From Siderastrea radians (lineage: Eukaryota > Cnidaria > Anthozoa > Scleractinia > Rhizangiidae): a stretch of 64,000 nt of DNA. Positions 1 to 13,200 of this stretch are shown in pieces. The notes beneath the pieces were generated by a model. That model had not been told where the DNA came from, made no database searches, and worked only from the letters and a program-made list of their open reading frames with translations. The position numbers and the translations under genes are program-made. The first letter of the stretch is position 1; the number at the start of each line of letters is the position of its first letter. The stretch lies in NCBI GenBank assembly GCA_964017195.1, contig OZ024887.1, positions 6,145,959 through 6,209,958 of the forward strand, read 5' to 3'.

Positions 1-989
1 AACGGTCGAGGATTTCAGGTCAATTTTTGTAATGCGATCGGGCGGGATAAGAAACAATTGTTCCATAAAAGTTGGCCAATTAGATTAACGCGTCAGCTCT
101 CTCAAGGGAACTTCGCGATGAAATTCCAACACGTGCTTGTCACGAAATGTGGAATAATGGCGCTTTATTCGCCGAAACTGCTCAGAAGCTTATTCGAAGC
201 TTATACTTGGAAACTATTTTCTCAGTGCATTGTCATGTACACACAATAAGCTGCCTTCATTTTTGGCTATGGCTCGTCAATTAGTGAACTAAATCGAACG
301 GAGAAGGCGACGTCTAAATCATGGCGAGTCTGTCTGTTTACATTTTGTATTAAAAAGATAAGTTAAAATGATTCTTCAACTGCTTGAATTTGTTACTTTC
401 CAAGCGTATGTATCATGATTTGGATTCTGTGAGGTTATTGTCAGGTTAAATAATTTGGTCAATCCTAGTCATTTTGAAGACCAAATAAATGTCAGGCTTT
501 GTAAGGCCAATGTTTAGGCTACCTAAACAGTAGTCTGTCGCCCTAAAAAAAATTACGCTGTGTCAGGGTACGTTTTAGCCTAACTTTAAACCTAACAAAA
601 CCTTATTAATTTAAGGTTTGGCTTCGTTAACCTAACAAATTCGCTGTTAGGCTTTTGTTAGGTTTGTTTAAGGTCTCAGTTCACTAAATCAGGCTAGAGT
701 TAGGCCTGAATTAGGCTTTGTCAGGCCAGACTTTTTCGTACGGGATGGTATCCTTTAGGGGTCAAATAAGCTTGAGCCACACCAGTCAACTCTCTTACAC
801 AGCTGTCATCCATAGAGGACATAGAACCGTGCATGCAACTTTCAACTAGTGTTTTAATAATTTTGGATAGCACAAATCCGTATAGTTGCACGACTAACAA
901 GCTTGGGAATCGCACCACAATGATGTGGAAAACAGCGAAGTTTGCTCAACTTTAGTTTAAAAATGAATTAGGAAAGGTCAGTATGTTGA
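1..989. other. Non-coding stretch, no gene seen
   Basis: No exon with plausible splice sites or family motifs was found. The part around 500-720 has many short repeats of TTAGGCT/AGGCCT-type words, which suggests a decayed repeat. If the KIAA2012-like gene at 3223 has its first exon upstream, this is intron or 5' flanking DNA. Confidence 0.4.
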
Positions 990-1098
990 GTCTGCAAGTC
1001 TGCAGGTCTACGAGTCTGCAAGTCTGCAGGTCTGCAGGTCTGCAAGTCTACGGGTCTGCAAGTCTGCAAGTCTGCAGTCTGCAAGTCTGCAGTCTGCA
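990..1098. repeat. Minisatellite of CTGCAAGT/CTGCAGGT words
   Basis: The sequence is almost entirely 8-bp words of the type GTCTGCAA, GTCTGCAG and GTCTACGG in tandem. It is a simple tandem repeat. An open frame starting just after it (1098-1349) shows no recognisable family. Confidence 0.85.
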
Positions 1099-1860
1099 TG
1101 TGTCACACACTGGCCAAAGTGATCATAAACTCCACTCTTGAGTCCCCCGATGATCCATTAAAAAAGCAGAGGAACGAAGATAGTGTTGGCCGTACTCGTT
1201 CCAAAGTTTGCAAGGCGTCCACTGTTTCAAGCCACCTCAGGCTATCTCTACAGCCATGTGGGAAAAATGAAATAGGGGAACGGCTAAATTGCCTTGCCTC
1301 TGAAACCCGGTCAATTAAGGACCCAAGAAACAAAAGCTGTTTGGGTTGAAGTGCATACTTTGTTTGTTTTATAAAGAGTGTGCTAATGTTGATGATTAAC
1401 TGTTATTTTTGTTAGAGTAGCGGTGTTGCTCAGGCTGCTAAAATAGCAATAAACACCATTTGGAAATTATCTTTAAAGCTTAGCATGCACATCAACAATC
1501 AGTAATGACAGTAGTATTTGCTTTCGATCATATCAAGTAGAACATTCATGGTAGCAGTTAACGAGCGTGAATTGAAAGGTAAGTTTTGAATGTATTAAAC
1601 AGCCGTGAACAGTAAACACCGGATCTTTATAAACACAAGTGTAGATAGAGTATGTGGTGAACTTCAGCATGATTTGTAGCGACAATATTCGTAGTTTCCA
1701 CAGCAATCGATTGGGGGTCACTTTCACAATATTTAAATTTTATGGGGGGTCATCTAAAAAACAAGGATGGAGTGGGGGGTCAGTTTGAAAATCTTCTAAG
1801 CTTTCCCAAAATGGCCGGCCGCCCCATCACAGGTAATAATCGACCAGCTCCTTGCTTGGC

Positions 1861-2129
1861 TGTTATGTAAACAATAGATTTTAGATTGCAAGTAGCCTTC
1901 ACTCGTGCCGTTAGGATCCAAATGGAGCCATTGCCTGAAGGCTGAAACATTTGTCGTGAATGGCTGGGGGCTGTATCTTGTTGTTATAATGACATAAATA
2001 ATGACCTTCGAACGACAATTTGCATCCCTGTTATACAAACAATAGATTCTAGATTGCAAGTAGCCTGCATTCGTGTCATTAGGATCCAAATGGAGCCCTT
2101 GCCTGAAGGCTGAAACAGTTGTCTTGAAT
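1861..2129. repeat. Pair of direct repeats about 168 bp apart
   Basis: A block of about 100 bp at 1861-1961 recurs at 2029-2129 in the same orientation with a few substitutions. Shared words include AGATTGCAAGTAGCCT and AGGATCCAAATGGAGCC. This looks like two tandem units of an interspersed repeat. Nothing coding is evident. Confidence 0.7.
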
Positions 2130-2879
2130 GCCTAGGGGCCGTTCTTCATGATATCACGGTTTAAGAATGATTTATTTCTCCAGGTAAATTAAAGCTACAG
2201 AGTTTTCCGATTACAAAGGCAAACAAACAATGGTCTCAAGTTGCCATTGATTTTATCAGTTTCCAACATTAATGTGTCAAATACCGTAGTAATCTGTCAC
2301 CGATGATACACATACATTTAATTCCTTACATACTGGAAGTGCAAATTGTCCATAACACTGGTCATCGGAAACCACGAACTACTAATAAAAGTGTTTTTTT
2401 TAAAGAAACCCTTTTTTCCTTAGGAAAAGGGGAGGGGCGGGGATGAGAGACTTTCTGCCGCCTGTAAATTCTTCAGAATTTCTTGTTCTTTAATTATAAT
2501 TATTTTTATTTTAATTCTAATTATTTTTATTTTTATTTTTTTCTGAGTTTCCTCTCTCCACACATCATTCTATTTTCATTCAAGAAAAAACAGTTAGTCT
2601 TTATTTTAAACCCCCTTCCCCTGAAAAGATTGTTGCCAAAATCTCCAGTTTCCCAGAAAATAGTGGAAAAAAATACCAGGCAAAGTCGTTGTCAGAAATA
2701 TCCCCAAATATTGCAATAACAAATTTTAGATCCCCACAAAATTTGAAGTTTCCCAACACAGTGAAAAACCTGAGCGCCCCAGGGGGGGCACCATACATAC
2801 AACAGTTATATTTCTACAGGCCCACCTGCACATCCTCTTCCAACTAACCACCTTCAACCCGATAAACAGTGTCATATGT
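2130..2879. other. Non-coding stretch, no gene seen
   Basis: A/T-rich sequence with homopolymer-like runs (for example 2490-2560). No exon-like block was recognised. Confidence 0.4.
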
Positions 2880-3160
2880 TTAATTTGTAATTGGTTTGAA
2901 CCCAGGAGCCTTTTCATTAGTCGGACGAGAAGTATTATTGTCTGGGTGAGAGTAGTTCTCACAAGGAGGACTGTTTGTGGTGATTGACGTTCTGAGAACC
3001 TTTAACGATAGTCATCATCAGAGTCTGGTGGTGACTCTAATGACGACTACCACTGAGAGGTTGTCAAAAGATCAGTCAATGTCACCACAATTACATCCTT
3101 CTTAGGACTATGGTCAACCAGACAATCACACTTCTTTACCGACTTATGGCATACACTAAT
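2880..3160. repeat. Probable interspersed foldback repeat
   Basis: GTCTGGGTGAGAGTAGTTCT near 2940 is imperfectly complementary to AGGACTATGGTCAACCAGAC near 3105. Between them lies a second short inverted pair around 3005-3050 (AGTCATCATCAGAGTC against GACTCTAATGACGACT). This suggests an old hairpin-forming repeat just upstream of the first recognised exon of the large gene. Confidence 0.4.
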
Positions 3161-3222
3161 AATATATGGGACTACAATATTTTACATATAATTTTTTAAC
3201 ATTGTCTTTTTTTCTCTTTCAG

Positions 3223-4237
3223 TCCCCTATAGAACCTCTATTTCCTCAGTTATTTAATCAAACATCACCTCGTAACAAGTCAGCCAAGTCCACAGGAAGT
3301 TTTGTATTGGATGATGGTCAGCTTGCTCTTCCAAAGACATTTGTCACTCGCAAAGGTGCTATTTTACTTTTCACTCCAAGCGATGATGTTTGTAACCATG
3401 GCAATGGGGAAAGCCACCTTAAGAAGGAAAATGTATATGAAGCAGGCCTTAAACTAAGAACTGTAGGGAATTTAACCAACTCTGTGCTTGAGTTTGGGAA
3501 AGAGGTGAGCTTAAGGTTTAAAAATGAATCAAAACATCAAGGTGATCTGTTTAATAAATAAGTCAGGCAGATCACCATGTTGTGATTTATGAATACAAAC
3601 TGCACGAATTGATGCCAAGCAAATTTAATTACTCTCCATTTTTTGATGCTGTCTAGAACACTGATTGAATTGTTAGAATCAATATTAAAAAAGTTTGGTA
3701 TATTTAGAACTGTGATTTTTGCATTGTATTTAGTTATTATTATGTATTAAACACTTTTACAGTGTTTCCTTTTTATGGTCAAGCATTTTTATTAACATGA
3801 GCCCCTGGTTTGGGAGACTCCCCTCATTGTCAATCTGAAATAATTTTCGATGTGACGGTGTGTATATAATTGCACGAAATTGGCAAAAAATAACACGATC
3901 CCTGGTTCAGCTGATTCTTTAGCTGGGATTGGACAACATTTTTGCCTCACAAGGACCAGAAACAAGGTAACTCACTGTTTACTTTCCTTTTGTGTAGGAT
4001 GAAGAGGCCTGGGAAGGTATTCTGGACAGTCCAGAAGAAATTGTGGAAAATGAAAATCCACAAAAAAGGGACAAAACATTGTTTTTAAGATTTCTTCACC
4101 ACCTTGACTCTGAAAACCTGACAGCTGATAAACATGTTCAACCTGGAGCAGATCCAGAATACTACCTTGAGGAGCTGAAAAAATCCAGGTAAAATTAATA
4201 AATCACCATCAATTCATCATCATCATCATCATCATCG

Positions 4238-4275
<38 letters not shown>

Positions 4276-7200
4276 TTCATCATCATCATCATCATCTTCG
4301 TCGTCATCGACGTCGTCGTCGTCGTCACAATGATCATCATCATCACCATCACCATCACCATGCATCATCATCACAATCAATCCTCCTCCTCATCGTCATC
4401 ATCACCCCATCATCACAATCATCATCATCCTTATCACAATCATCCTCATCACAATCATCAGTTTTTTCTTATGAGTAGAGCATGTTAGGCCCTTTATGGC
4501 CCACCTTGCCAGTCCCAAACCTGTGCTTGTGCACTTAACACAAGTTGAATCACCAAAGCTAAAATGCAAGATGTTCAAGTGCGCGTGCAATATAATATAC
4601 TCTCACTCTTACAGTCTGTTTTTTTAAAACGAAAATTGCTGTGAACAGCTGCCTAGGAATAGATATTTAATAGAACTATTTAGTTCAGAGTTCATTTTTT
4701 TTATTTTCAGTGAGCATAATTACCAAAGGCGATTCAGATCACACACTCCATTTTCTACTAGAACTTCATACTCTGGCAACACGTATTCGCATTTTCTGGA
4801 GGATGATGAAGAAATAACGAGTATAATACAAGACTACATGAAGTATGGCAGGCCGGGTTGGAGCCAAAATAAGGAGCACTTGCAGCATGGAGTTGTTTCA
4901 TCAGACCACATGCCTGACATTGGCACTGAAGGGTCAGTAAATATCATAACAATCAGCTTTAAGGTATCATGTAATGAAACAACTCTAGCCTTATGCGCTT
5001 TCATCAACTCGCGCATGCTCTTATCAACTCTCGCACGCTCTTATCAACTCTCATACGCTCTCATCAACTCACATGCGTTTCTTCAACTTTTATCCACTCT
5101 CATCAACTCTTGCACGCTCTTATCAACAATCATACGCTATCATCAGCTCTCATGCACTCCCTTAAACACTCATCCGCTCTCATCAACTCCCATGCGCTTT
5201 CCTCAACTTTCATGTGCTCTCATCAACTCTTGCACGCTCTTATCAACTCTCATCAGTTCTCATGCGCTCTCATCAACTCTTGCACGCTCTTGTCAACTCT
5301 CATACGCTATCGTTAGCTCTCATGAGCTCACTTAGACTCTCATGCGCTCTCGTCAACTCGCAATTGCTCTTATAAACTGCCATACGCTCTCATCAGCTCT
5401 CACCCGCTCTCATCAACTCTACTCCGCTCTTTTCAACTCTCATCCTATCTTATCGACTCTTATGCGGACCATCCACTCTCATGTGCCTCTCATCATCAAC
5501 TCCCGCGCGCGTACTATCTCTCATCAACTCCTCATCCTATCTCATGAACTCTCTTACGCTTTCATCACCTATCATGCACTTTCATCAACTCTCATGCACT
5601 CTACTCCGCTCTTGTTAAGTCTCTTGCGCACCCAATCCACTCTCATGTGCCTCTCATCAACTCTAGCGCGCTTATTAACTCTCATCAACTCTCATCCTAT
5701 CACATGAACTCTCTTGGCCTCTTACCAACTGACATGTGCTCTCACTCAACAACTTCTACAATTTACGCGGAGTCCTCTTATCATCCAAGTCATTTATCAC
5801 TTTTAACGTCCTGTAATTGCACGAAACGTTATTTACTTTTCTTTCTTTTCATCCCTGGGCCTATTTAGTATAGAGAACAATGAAAATAAAATTTAAAAAA
5901 TAATAAAAAAGGAAATAATCAACCTTGTTTGATGAGTTAGTAGAGTACATAGCAGTAGCTTGAAATTTTACCGTGTACGATATGTTTTCTTGTTGCAGAA
6001 ACCATTGTTGTTTAGCTACTATGTCTCACGTCACCTGTTGATCTCAACATCAAGAAAGTACCGAGGTTTCTGATCAAATTCTTGTTTTTTCGTCTTCTTT
6101 TATTCACAGCCGTGAAGCTGCCGAAGACTTTTCTTACTTATCCTCTCCCAGATCACCCAGAATAAATCGTAACCTGATCACCTTTTCACCCTCCATGCCG
6201 AGTATGTCTGCTTCATCTCTCTACGAAGCTGATGACTCGATGTCGAGACCCAAAACAGCTCCCATCCCACCTACCCTGGAGTCGCCAAGGGCTAATCCCA
6301 GGATTACAAGCGCTAAACCACCCCCAGTCCCCAGAGGTTAGTGTTAGTTCGTTTACTGTTTGCAGTGGTTTGAATCAGTTATAGACACAAACCTTTTTAA
6401 CATCTAAACACAGTAAAAACATCAGTACTTGACTGAAAAGAAGGAAAAAGTGCTCAAATACTGTTTAACATGATTGTCGAATGGGACTCCGATACGTAGG
6501 ACATACAGTTTACCTTCCTTTGAGCGGCCCAAGACAGCCAGCACCTCTCTTTTCTTCGGTTAGATCATTCCATAGAAGGTCCTCACTATAACTGAAACTT
6601 CGTTTTAGATAGTTGGTGTGTGGCTTGGGCAATATGAATTTACCATCTAGGTTTCTCAAATTTTCATTCCGCGGGCCGGGGGAAGGGGACAAATAGCTGT
6701 TGTAAGAATTCTGGGGAAAATTTCAGAATCATAAAGTGAGAATAACTGAATCAAACTTACCGGTCCAACAAACGCAAGCGAGTCTTAAACTTATGGAGGC
6801 AAAAACACAAAATTACTGAAGCGAGTAACACAAGGATCGACTGGTTCAGTCTGTTTGTTTTGTTTTGTTTTGTTTTGTTTTTTGTTGCTGATAGTTTCCG
6901 ACATTTCTTGTCTTCTCCTCAGCTGTTAACCGTCAACTGTTAAGAGCTCCTGACCAGAAATATCGAGAATCCGACGACAGAAGCGAAATTTCATATTTCA
7001 TTTTATTTAACCAAAAATACCCCTTTGGTAAACTATTTTCAAAAATCATATTTAAAAGTTCATCCGCTTTTTGATTTTTCCAAAAATTAGAAACGTTCAA
7101 AATACGGCTAGAAGCTTGCTTGCGCCCCCCGGAAACAAGGAAAAATCGTGCATTTTTAGCGAGCTCGTACGCAACAATGGAAATCGTTCCCGATTTTCTA

Positions 7201-10200
7201 CTTGGCTGATAAGTACCTCATTCCTTCCTCTATCTAAAAATATAAAAATCGGTTATAAATTTGTATTTTTAGTCTGCTTGTTGGCCTATGAAAGATACTA
7301 ACCTTGAAGGGTTCAATGTCAAAGTGAAATTTGGGCCAACTTCAGAGGCTTATAACTGACCTAGCATATATTTTTCAGGCCAAAAATATACATCAACTGT
7401 AAGCTCAATCATTCGTTTGTACTCTTTGAAAGTGTCGTTTTTGGCCCGCTAAAAGCGACGCGTCGAGAATAAAAAGTGTGCAGGGCATTTTGAGCATTTC
7501 GGTAGAACGGCCGCTGTCACGCGACGGCGAGCCACATCGGTTGCACCACAGGTAACCAAAGCGTAATATGAGAGTTTGCATGGAGCTGAAATTCGATCGA
7601 AAATAATCGGCGGTTTTCCGCCGAAAATACATTAAAATCAAAGTAAAGTTTTAAAAAACCTTACCTGTTGTGTGTTTGCTGTGTTTTTATCGCTTTTCCG
7701 AGCTTCCGGAGGCCGTTTTGGGCGATTTTCTGCTTAACGGTCGACAAAACGGCCTCCGGAAGCTCGGAAAAGCGATAAAAACACAGCAGGTAAGGTTTTT
7801 TAAACTTTATTTTGATTTTTAATGTATTTTCTGCGGAAAACCGCCGATTATTTTCGATCGGATTTCAGCTCCATACAAACTCTCATATTACGCTTTGGTT
7901 ACCTGTGGTTGCACCACTAAAGCAGTCAAAAAAAGATGTTTCTCTTGCACTTTGGTTTGAATAGGTTAATAAATTAAAAATATATACTTTTCACTTAGAG
8001 GTAACTATATTACTATGGCTTGGAGGCAACCCGGTTTACTTTTCTACAATGCAAATTTATTTATGTAACAATATTATTTCGTTGATCCAAACTGATAAAT
8101 CAAAGATACTCTCACCTTAAGACGTCATCTTGTGAATCTCTTGGCTCAGGTTATCACTCCTTTTACCGGACTTGTTGACTGGATAAGTTATAATGATTTG
8201 TAGGTTAAAAAACCAAAAGTTACCGAACCTTTTTCAAACCATGCCAAACCGGTGCACTCCGTATTTAAATTAGCATTAATGTGCGACATGAAATCTGAGC
8301 TTTTCGTGACAGGCACGATATAGGATAGCGTGACGGAGTGACTACCTAAACGGGCTTGGAGCCCTCGCTTAAACATAAATATTAGTTTTCCGGTTAATAG
8401 AAGTTTTGAATGTATATATACGAGGTGACATTTCTCTAATGAGGGAAGGGATCCTAGGGGTCATTTGCAGTTTCAAATATTTTAGGGTCGGACCATTTAT
8501 TTTAGAGGGGTTGGTTGGAAAAACGAAATACTCCCGCAAAGCTTTTGCGGAAGAAAGACCACAAAAACACCAGGGAAAGGAAATTCGAGCAAAGCTTTTA
8601 GTTACAGAAAACAATAAACAAATAACTCATAATTATAATAACTCTGCAGAAAAATGCAAAAATTTAATGATATTTCTCTTATTGTCTCTGATCGCTTTTA
8701 AATTAGTCTCCTACGCAGCCGTTTTTAGTGTCGTTACGTAACGCTCCTCCGCGTAGGAGACTAGTTTTAAATGGACGCGTGAGTGCTATTTTAAGTCATC
8801 GTGGGACACATTCAGTTAACCAAAGCACCACCACAAGAACAACTTGAAACCATTTCTTCTAGTAGGCTGATGTAGGGTACTTTCCTTCTAAGTTTTAAAG
8901 GAGTTACAATTCAAAGCGCTCGCAGTGAAACTGAAAAAGTCCACGTTTCCGGTTGCTGTTCATGGCGCAGATGTCGTACAGGTCGTACACGATGAGATGT
9001 TCCAGTTGAAACCTTGAGAGGATATCTTGTCTTGCTGTACTCAAAGAGGTTTATTTTTCAAAGGCACGGAAATCGTTTGCTGCTTAAGATCCTAAAAGAA
9101 CGCAATGGCGGGGCCGTCAGACACCTCCCATCGGAACCTGCATGGCGATCCGGCTTATTTCCGCCAATGGTACAGACTGCATCTGTATCCACTGTCTTTC
9201 TTGATGAATGGCCAATATTGAACTTTGTCTTCGAGGTAGACTTTTTTAATCATCGAAGCGGGAAGCTTTCTTTGTTTCTTCTCTTAAGGCTCAACCCTCT
9301 CCCAAACTTACGAACAACGTCTTACGCTATGTTCACACAGAACAGTTTCTAAATGGTTCTGGACCAGACCAGGTCTGTTCACATAGGACACCGTTTCATT
9401 TATGAGCATCTGTTCACACGGGACCGGTACAGAAATGGTCCGGTACCAGTCCATTTCTGGACCAACGCGAGAAAATCAGCTGTTTGTACCAATAAGTTAT
9501 CCACCGGGAGACCAAAATGCGTGAAAGACGATCGAAGAAGGCTGAATCTATCGACTGAGAAAAGCCAAAGGCCTGTGGCCGGATAATAAATTACCCCATC
9601 CCTACCGTTTACAAAATACACAAAGCTTTAACCTTCTTCTTTTAGCTTTTAACCTTTTCAAGGTTCAAACCCAGAATTACAATAAGTTATGTGGCAGTTA
9701 TGCAATCGCAGACAGTAGTTTGGTCTCTCTTTAAATTTCTAGGTGAGTTTAATCAAAAACACAACACTGATACACGCGATAAATTTAACTAGTGCCCAAG
9801 CCTAAATTACGCTGTTGGAACCAAAACGAACCAATATGGGACCGGAACGGTTCCTGCATTTTTGCAGGTCCAAAACCCGGACCTTTACTGGGCCGGGTAG
9901 ACGATACGGATAGCAGTTTCCGTGTGAACAGAAGACCTATCCGAACCGGAACCGTTTGGAACTCGATCCGTGTGAACAAAGCCTACTAAGGATTCAGAGG
10001 GCTCTTGAGATTTCAGCACAGGTATCATTCCACACCTTCCTACGGTACAAGGCCTAGCAGCGATTGGAAAAGATATACACAATTCTCCAGAATTAGCTAC
10101 TTTCTTTACTTTCTTCTTGCGACAAAAAAGCTTTGCTTTCACTTGTTTTTTTGCAGCGTTTCTTGTACAAAAGCTTTCCAAATCAAACTTTTCTTATTTT

Positions 10201-13200
10201 TCCAACCACCCCCTCTAAAATAAATGGACCGACCCTAAAATATCTGAATCTGCAAATTACCCCTAGCATCCCTCCCCTCATAAAAAAATAAAATAAAATG
10301 AACCAATTTGACTACAGCAAGACAAGATATCCTCTCAAGGTTTCAACTGGAACATCTCACCGTGTACGACCAGTACGACATCTGCGCTGATGGCAAAGAA
10401 CGGCAACCAGAAACTTGGACTTTCTCAGTTTCACTGCGAGCGTTTTGACTTGTAAACACCTCCTTTGAAACTTAGAAGAAAAGTACTTTACACCAGCCTA
10501 CTAGAAGAAATGGTTTCAAGTTGTTCTTGTGGTGGCGCTTCTGTTAACTGAATGTGTCCCACGAGACTTAAATTAGCACTCACACGTCCATTTAAAACCG
10601 ATCAAAGACAATTAGGGGCCGATTACATGAGGCGGGCTGGCCCGGTTAACCGGGCTGGCTCAGTTTGCCGAGGTGACTGTTCAGCCCGGTATTACATGAG
10701 GCGAGCCAGCCCGCCTGAGGCTAAATTTAGAAGCTGTCGTGTGAAGAGATGGCTACCTCAAAGAGAATGAATCGAGTGATTTTACTCTTGCTAATCCATT
10801 ATTTTGGTGTATTATTTTCAGTTTTATGTAGCTTTATGGTCTGATAAGCCTTTATGTGTTATATAGAAAGAGAAATATTGACCTTCTGGTGATCCATTTT
10901 GCTCTGAAGCGAAATTTAGTGACGAAAAAGTGTTGGCCCGGCTAGCCGGGCTGGCCCGGCAATCGCCATTACATGGTAAATTTTCAGCCCGGTTAGCCGA
11001 GATCCCGGCATCGCGATACCGAGATCCCAGCTAGCCGGGCTGAGATTTTTCCATGTAATCGCAAAGTTGATTTTTAATATGTTTCACAGACGTGCCGAGA
11101 TCCCGGCAAACCGAGCCCGCCCGGCTAACCGGGCCAGCCCGCCTCATGTAATCGGCCCCTAAGAGACGTATCATTAAATTTTTGCTTTTTTCTGCTAAGT
11201 TATTACGATTATGATTTATTTTTTCTCTTTTTTTTTTTTACTAAAAGCTTTGCTTGAATTTTATTTCCCTGGTGTTTTTGCGGTCTTTCTTCCACAAAAG
11301 CTTTGCGGGAATATTTCTCTTTTTTCCAACCAACCCCTCTAAACAGTAATGCGCCGATCAATTCGAAAGTTCAACATCCCCCCCCGGGCAACCCCCCGGG
11401 CATTTGAACTTTTGGAGATTGGCTTGTTCAAATTACCTCCCCTCGGGGCAAAAAAGCCCTTCAAATGCCCCACCAACTAGTACTGAAATAACTCTCCTCA
11501 AAGACAAATTTCGTCTTCAATCAAACACTGTTCACGCTTTTCAGAGTGAGATATGCCGTAATGACACCTTCAAACTTCTTTTGAAAGAGTTATTGACTAA
11601 CAAAGGTGAAATTCTATTTTGGAAATCCGTCATACCCTGCAAAAACCGAAAAAACGCTCGGGCGTATTACGTCAGAACAAGAGATAAATCCGGTTCAAAT
11701 TCCCCACCCTTTCAACGCAACGTTCAAATTCCCCCTCCCTGGGCACGATGCACAGTCAAATGCCCGGGGTATGCCCGGGGGGGGATGTTGAAGTTTCGAA
11801 TTGATCGGCGCATAAATGATCCGACCCTAAAGTATTTGAAATTGCAAATGACCCTTACGATCCTTTCCCTCATTAGAGAAATGTCACGTCGTATATATAC
11901 ATTCCAAACGGCTATTTACTGGAAAACTAACATTAATGTCTAAGTAAAGGCTCCTGGTTTAAGCCCATTCGGGTCTTCCAGCTTTCTGAGTCACAGCGTC
12001 ACGCTATCCTATATCGCGCCTATCACGAAAAGCTCAGATTTCGTGTCTCACATTTATGCTAATTTGAATATGGACTGCATAGTTTTGTTTTTTCAATCTA
12101 CAAATTGTCATGACCAATGCAGCCAATAAGTCTGGTAAAAGGAGTGATAACCTGAACCAAGAGATTCACAAGATGATGTCTTAAGGTGAGAGTATCTTTG
12201 GTTTATCAGTTTGGGTCAATCAAATAATATTGTTACATTATAAATAAATTTGCGTTGTAGAAAATGAGAAAAGTAAACCGGGCTGCCCCTAAGCCATAGT
12301 AACATAGTTACCTCTGAGTGAAAAGTGTATATTTTTACTTAATTAACCTATTCAAAACAATGAGCCAGGAAAACCTTGTTTTATGACTGCTTTAGTGGAA
12401 CCGATGTCGCTCGCGTGACAGCGGCCGTTCTACCGAAATGCTCAAAATGCCCTGCACACGTTTTTTTCTCGACGCGTCGCTTTTAGCGGGCCAAAAACGA
12501 CACTTCCAGAGAGTGAAAAGGAATGCTTGAGTTTACACTTGATGTATATTTTTGGTCTGAAAAATATATGCTAGGTCAGTTATAAGCCTCTGAAGTTGAC
12601 CCAAATTTCACTTTGACTTTGAACCCTTCAAGGTTAGTATCTTCAACAGGTCAAAAAGGAGACTAAAGATACAAATTTCTATCCGATTTTTATATTTTTA
12701 GATAGAAGAAAGAATGATGTAGTTGTGAGCCAAATGGTAAAACGGGAACGATTTCCATTGTTGCGTACGAACTTGCTAAAAATGCACGATTTTCCCTTGT
12801 TTCCGGGGGGCTCAAGCGAGCTTCTAGCCGTATTTCGAACTTATCTAAATTTTGGAAAAAACAAAAAGCGGAGGAACTTTTAAATACGATTTTTGAAAAT
12901 AGTTTACCAAAGGGGTATTTTTGGTAAAATAAAATAGAATATGAAATTTCGTTTCTGTCGTGGGATTCTCGATATTTCTGGTCAGGAGCTCTTAAAGCTC
13001 TTTGTTTTTGCCACATCCAGAACGAAAACAACAACAACAACAACAACAAAACAATTTTGTAACAACCTTTAGTTTCCGAGTCGTGGGCTTTCTGGCTCGT
13101 ATCGACGGTAGAGCTGGGTATCTATGTTTTTGGTTTGGACAATTTTATCGTTTAGGTTAGGTTGTTCGTTGGGTTGTCGCGTTTGCTTCATGTCATGTCT

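Larger units (their letters stand above)
6940..12995. mobile_element. Six-kb foldback element with long inverted arms
   Basis: The sequence starting TTAAGAGCTCCTGACCAG at 6940 is complementary to the one ending CTGGTCAGGAGCTCTTAA at 12995. Complementarity continues inward to about 9045 on the left and 10308 on the right, apart from insertions private to one arm. TTAA at each outer end is compatible with a TTAA target duplication or with a palindromic terminus. The loop (about 9046-10307) contains another foldback and a third copy of an arm segment (about 10198-10285). No transposase was recognised. It lies wholly within one intron of the KIAA2012-like gene. Confidence 0.85.

Noticed and set aside
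1098..1349. Open frames on both strands that might be the missing first exon of the large gene
   Set aside because: No convincing donor in the right phase and no resemblance to the expected N-terminal region.
4195..4380. Poly-aspartate open frame on the minus strand
   Set aside because: It is the translation of the CAT/ATC microsatellite in an intron.
4838..5868. Several overlapping open frames with INSHALSST-like repeats
   Set aside because: They come from a stop-poor minisatellite. Flanking exons splice in phase without it.
9014..10223. Open frames in the loop of the 6 kb foldback, checked as a possible transposase
   Set aside because: All are short and overlap inverted-repeat sequence. 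No catalytic or DNA-binding motif was visible.
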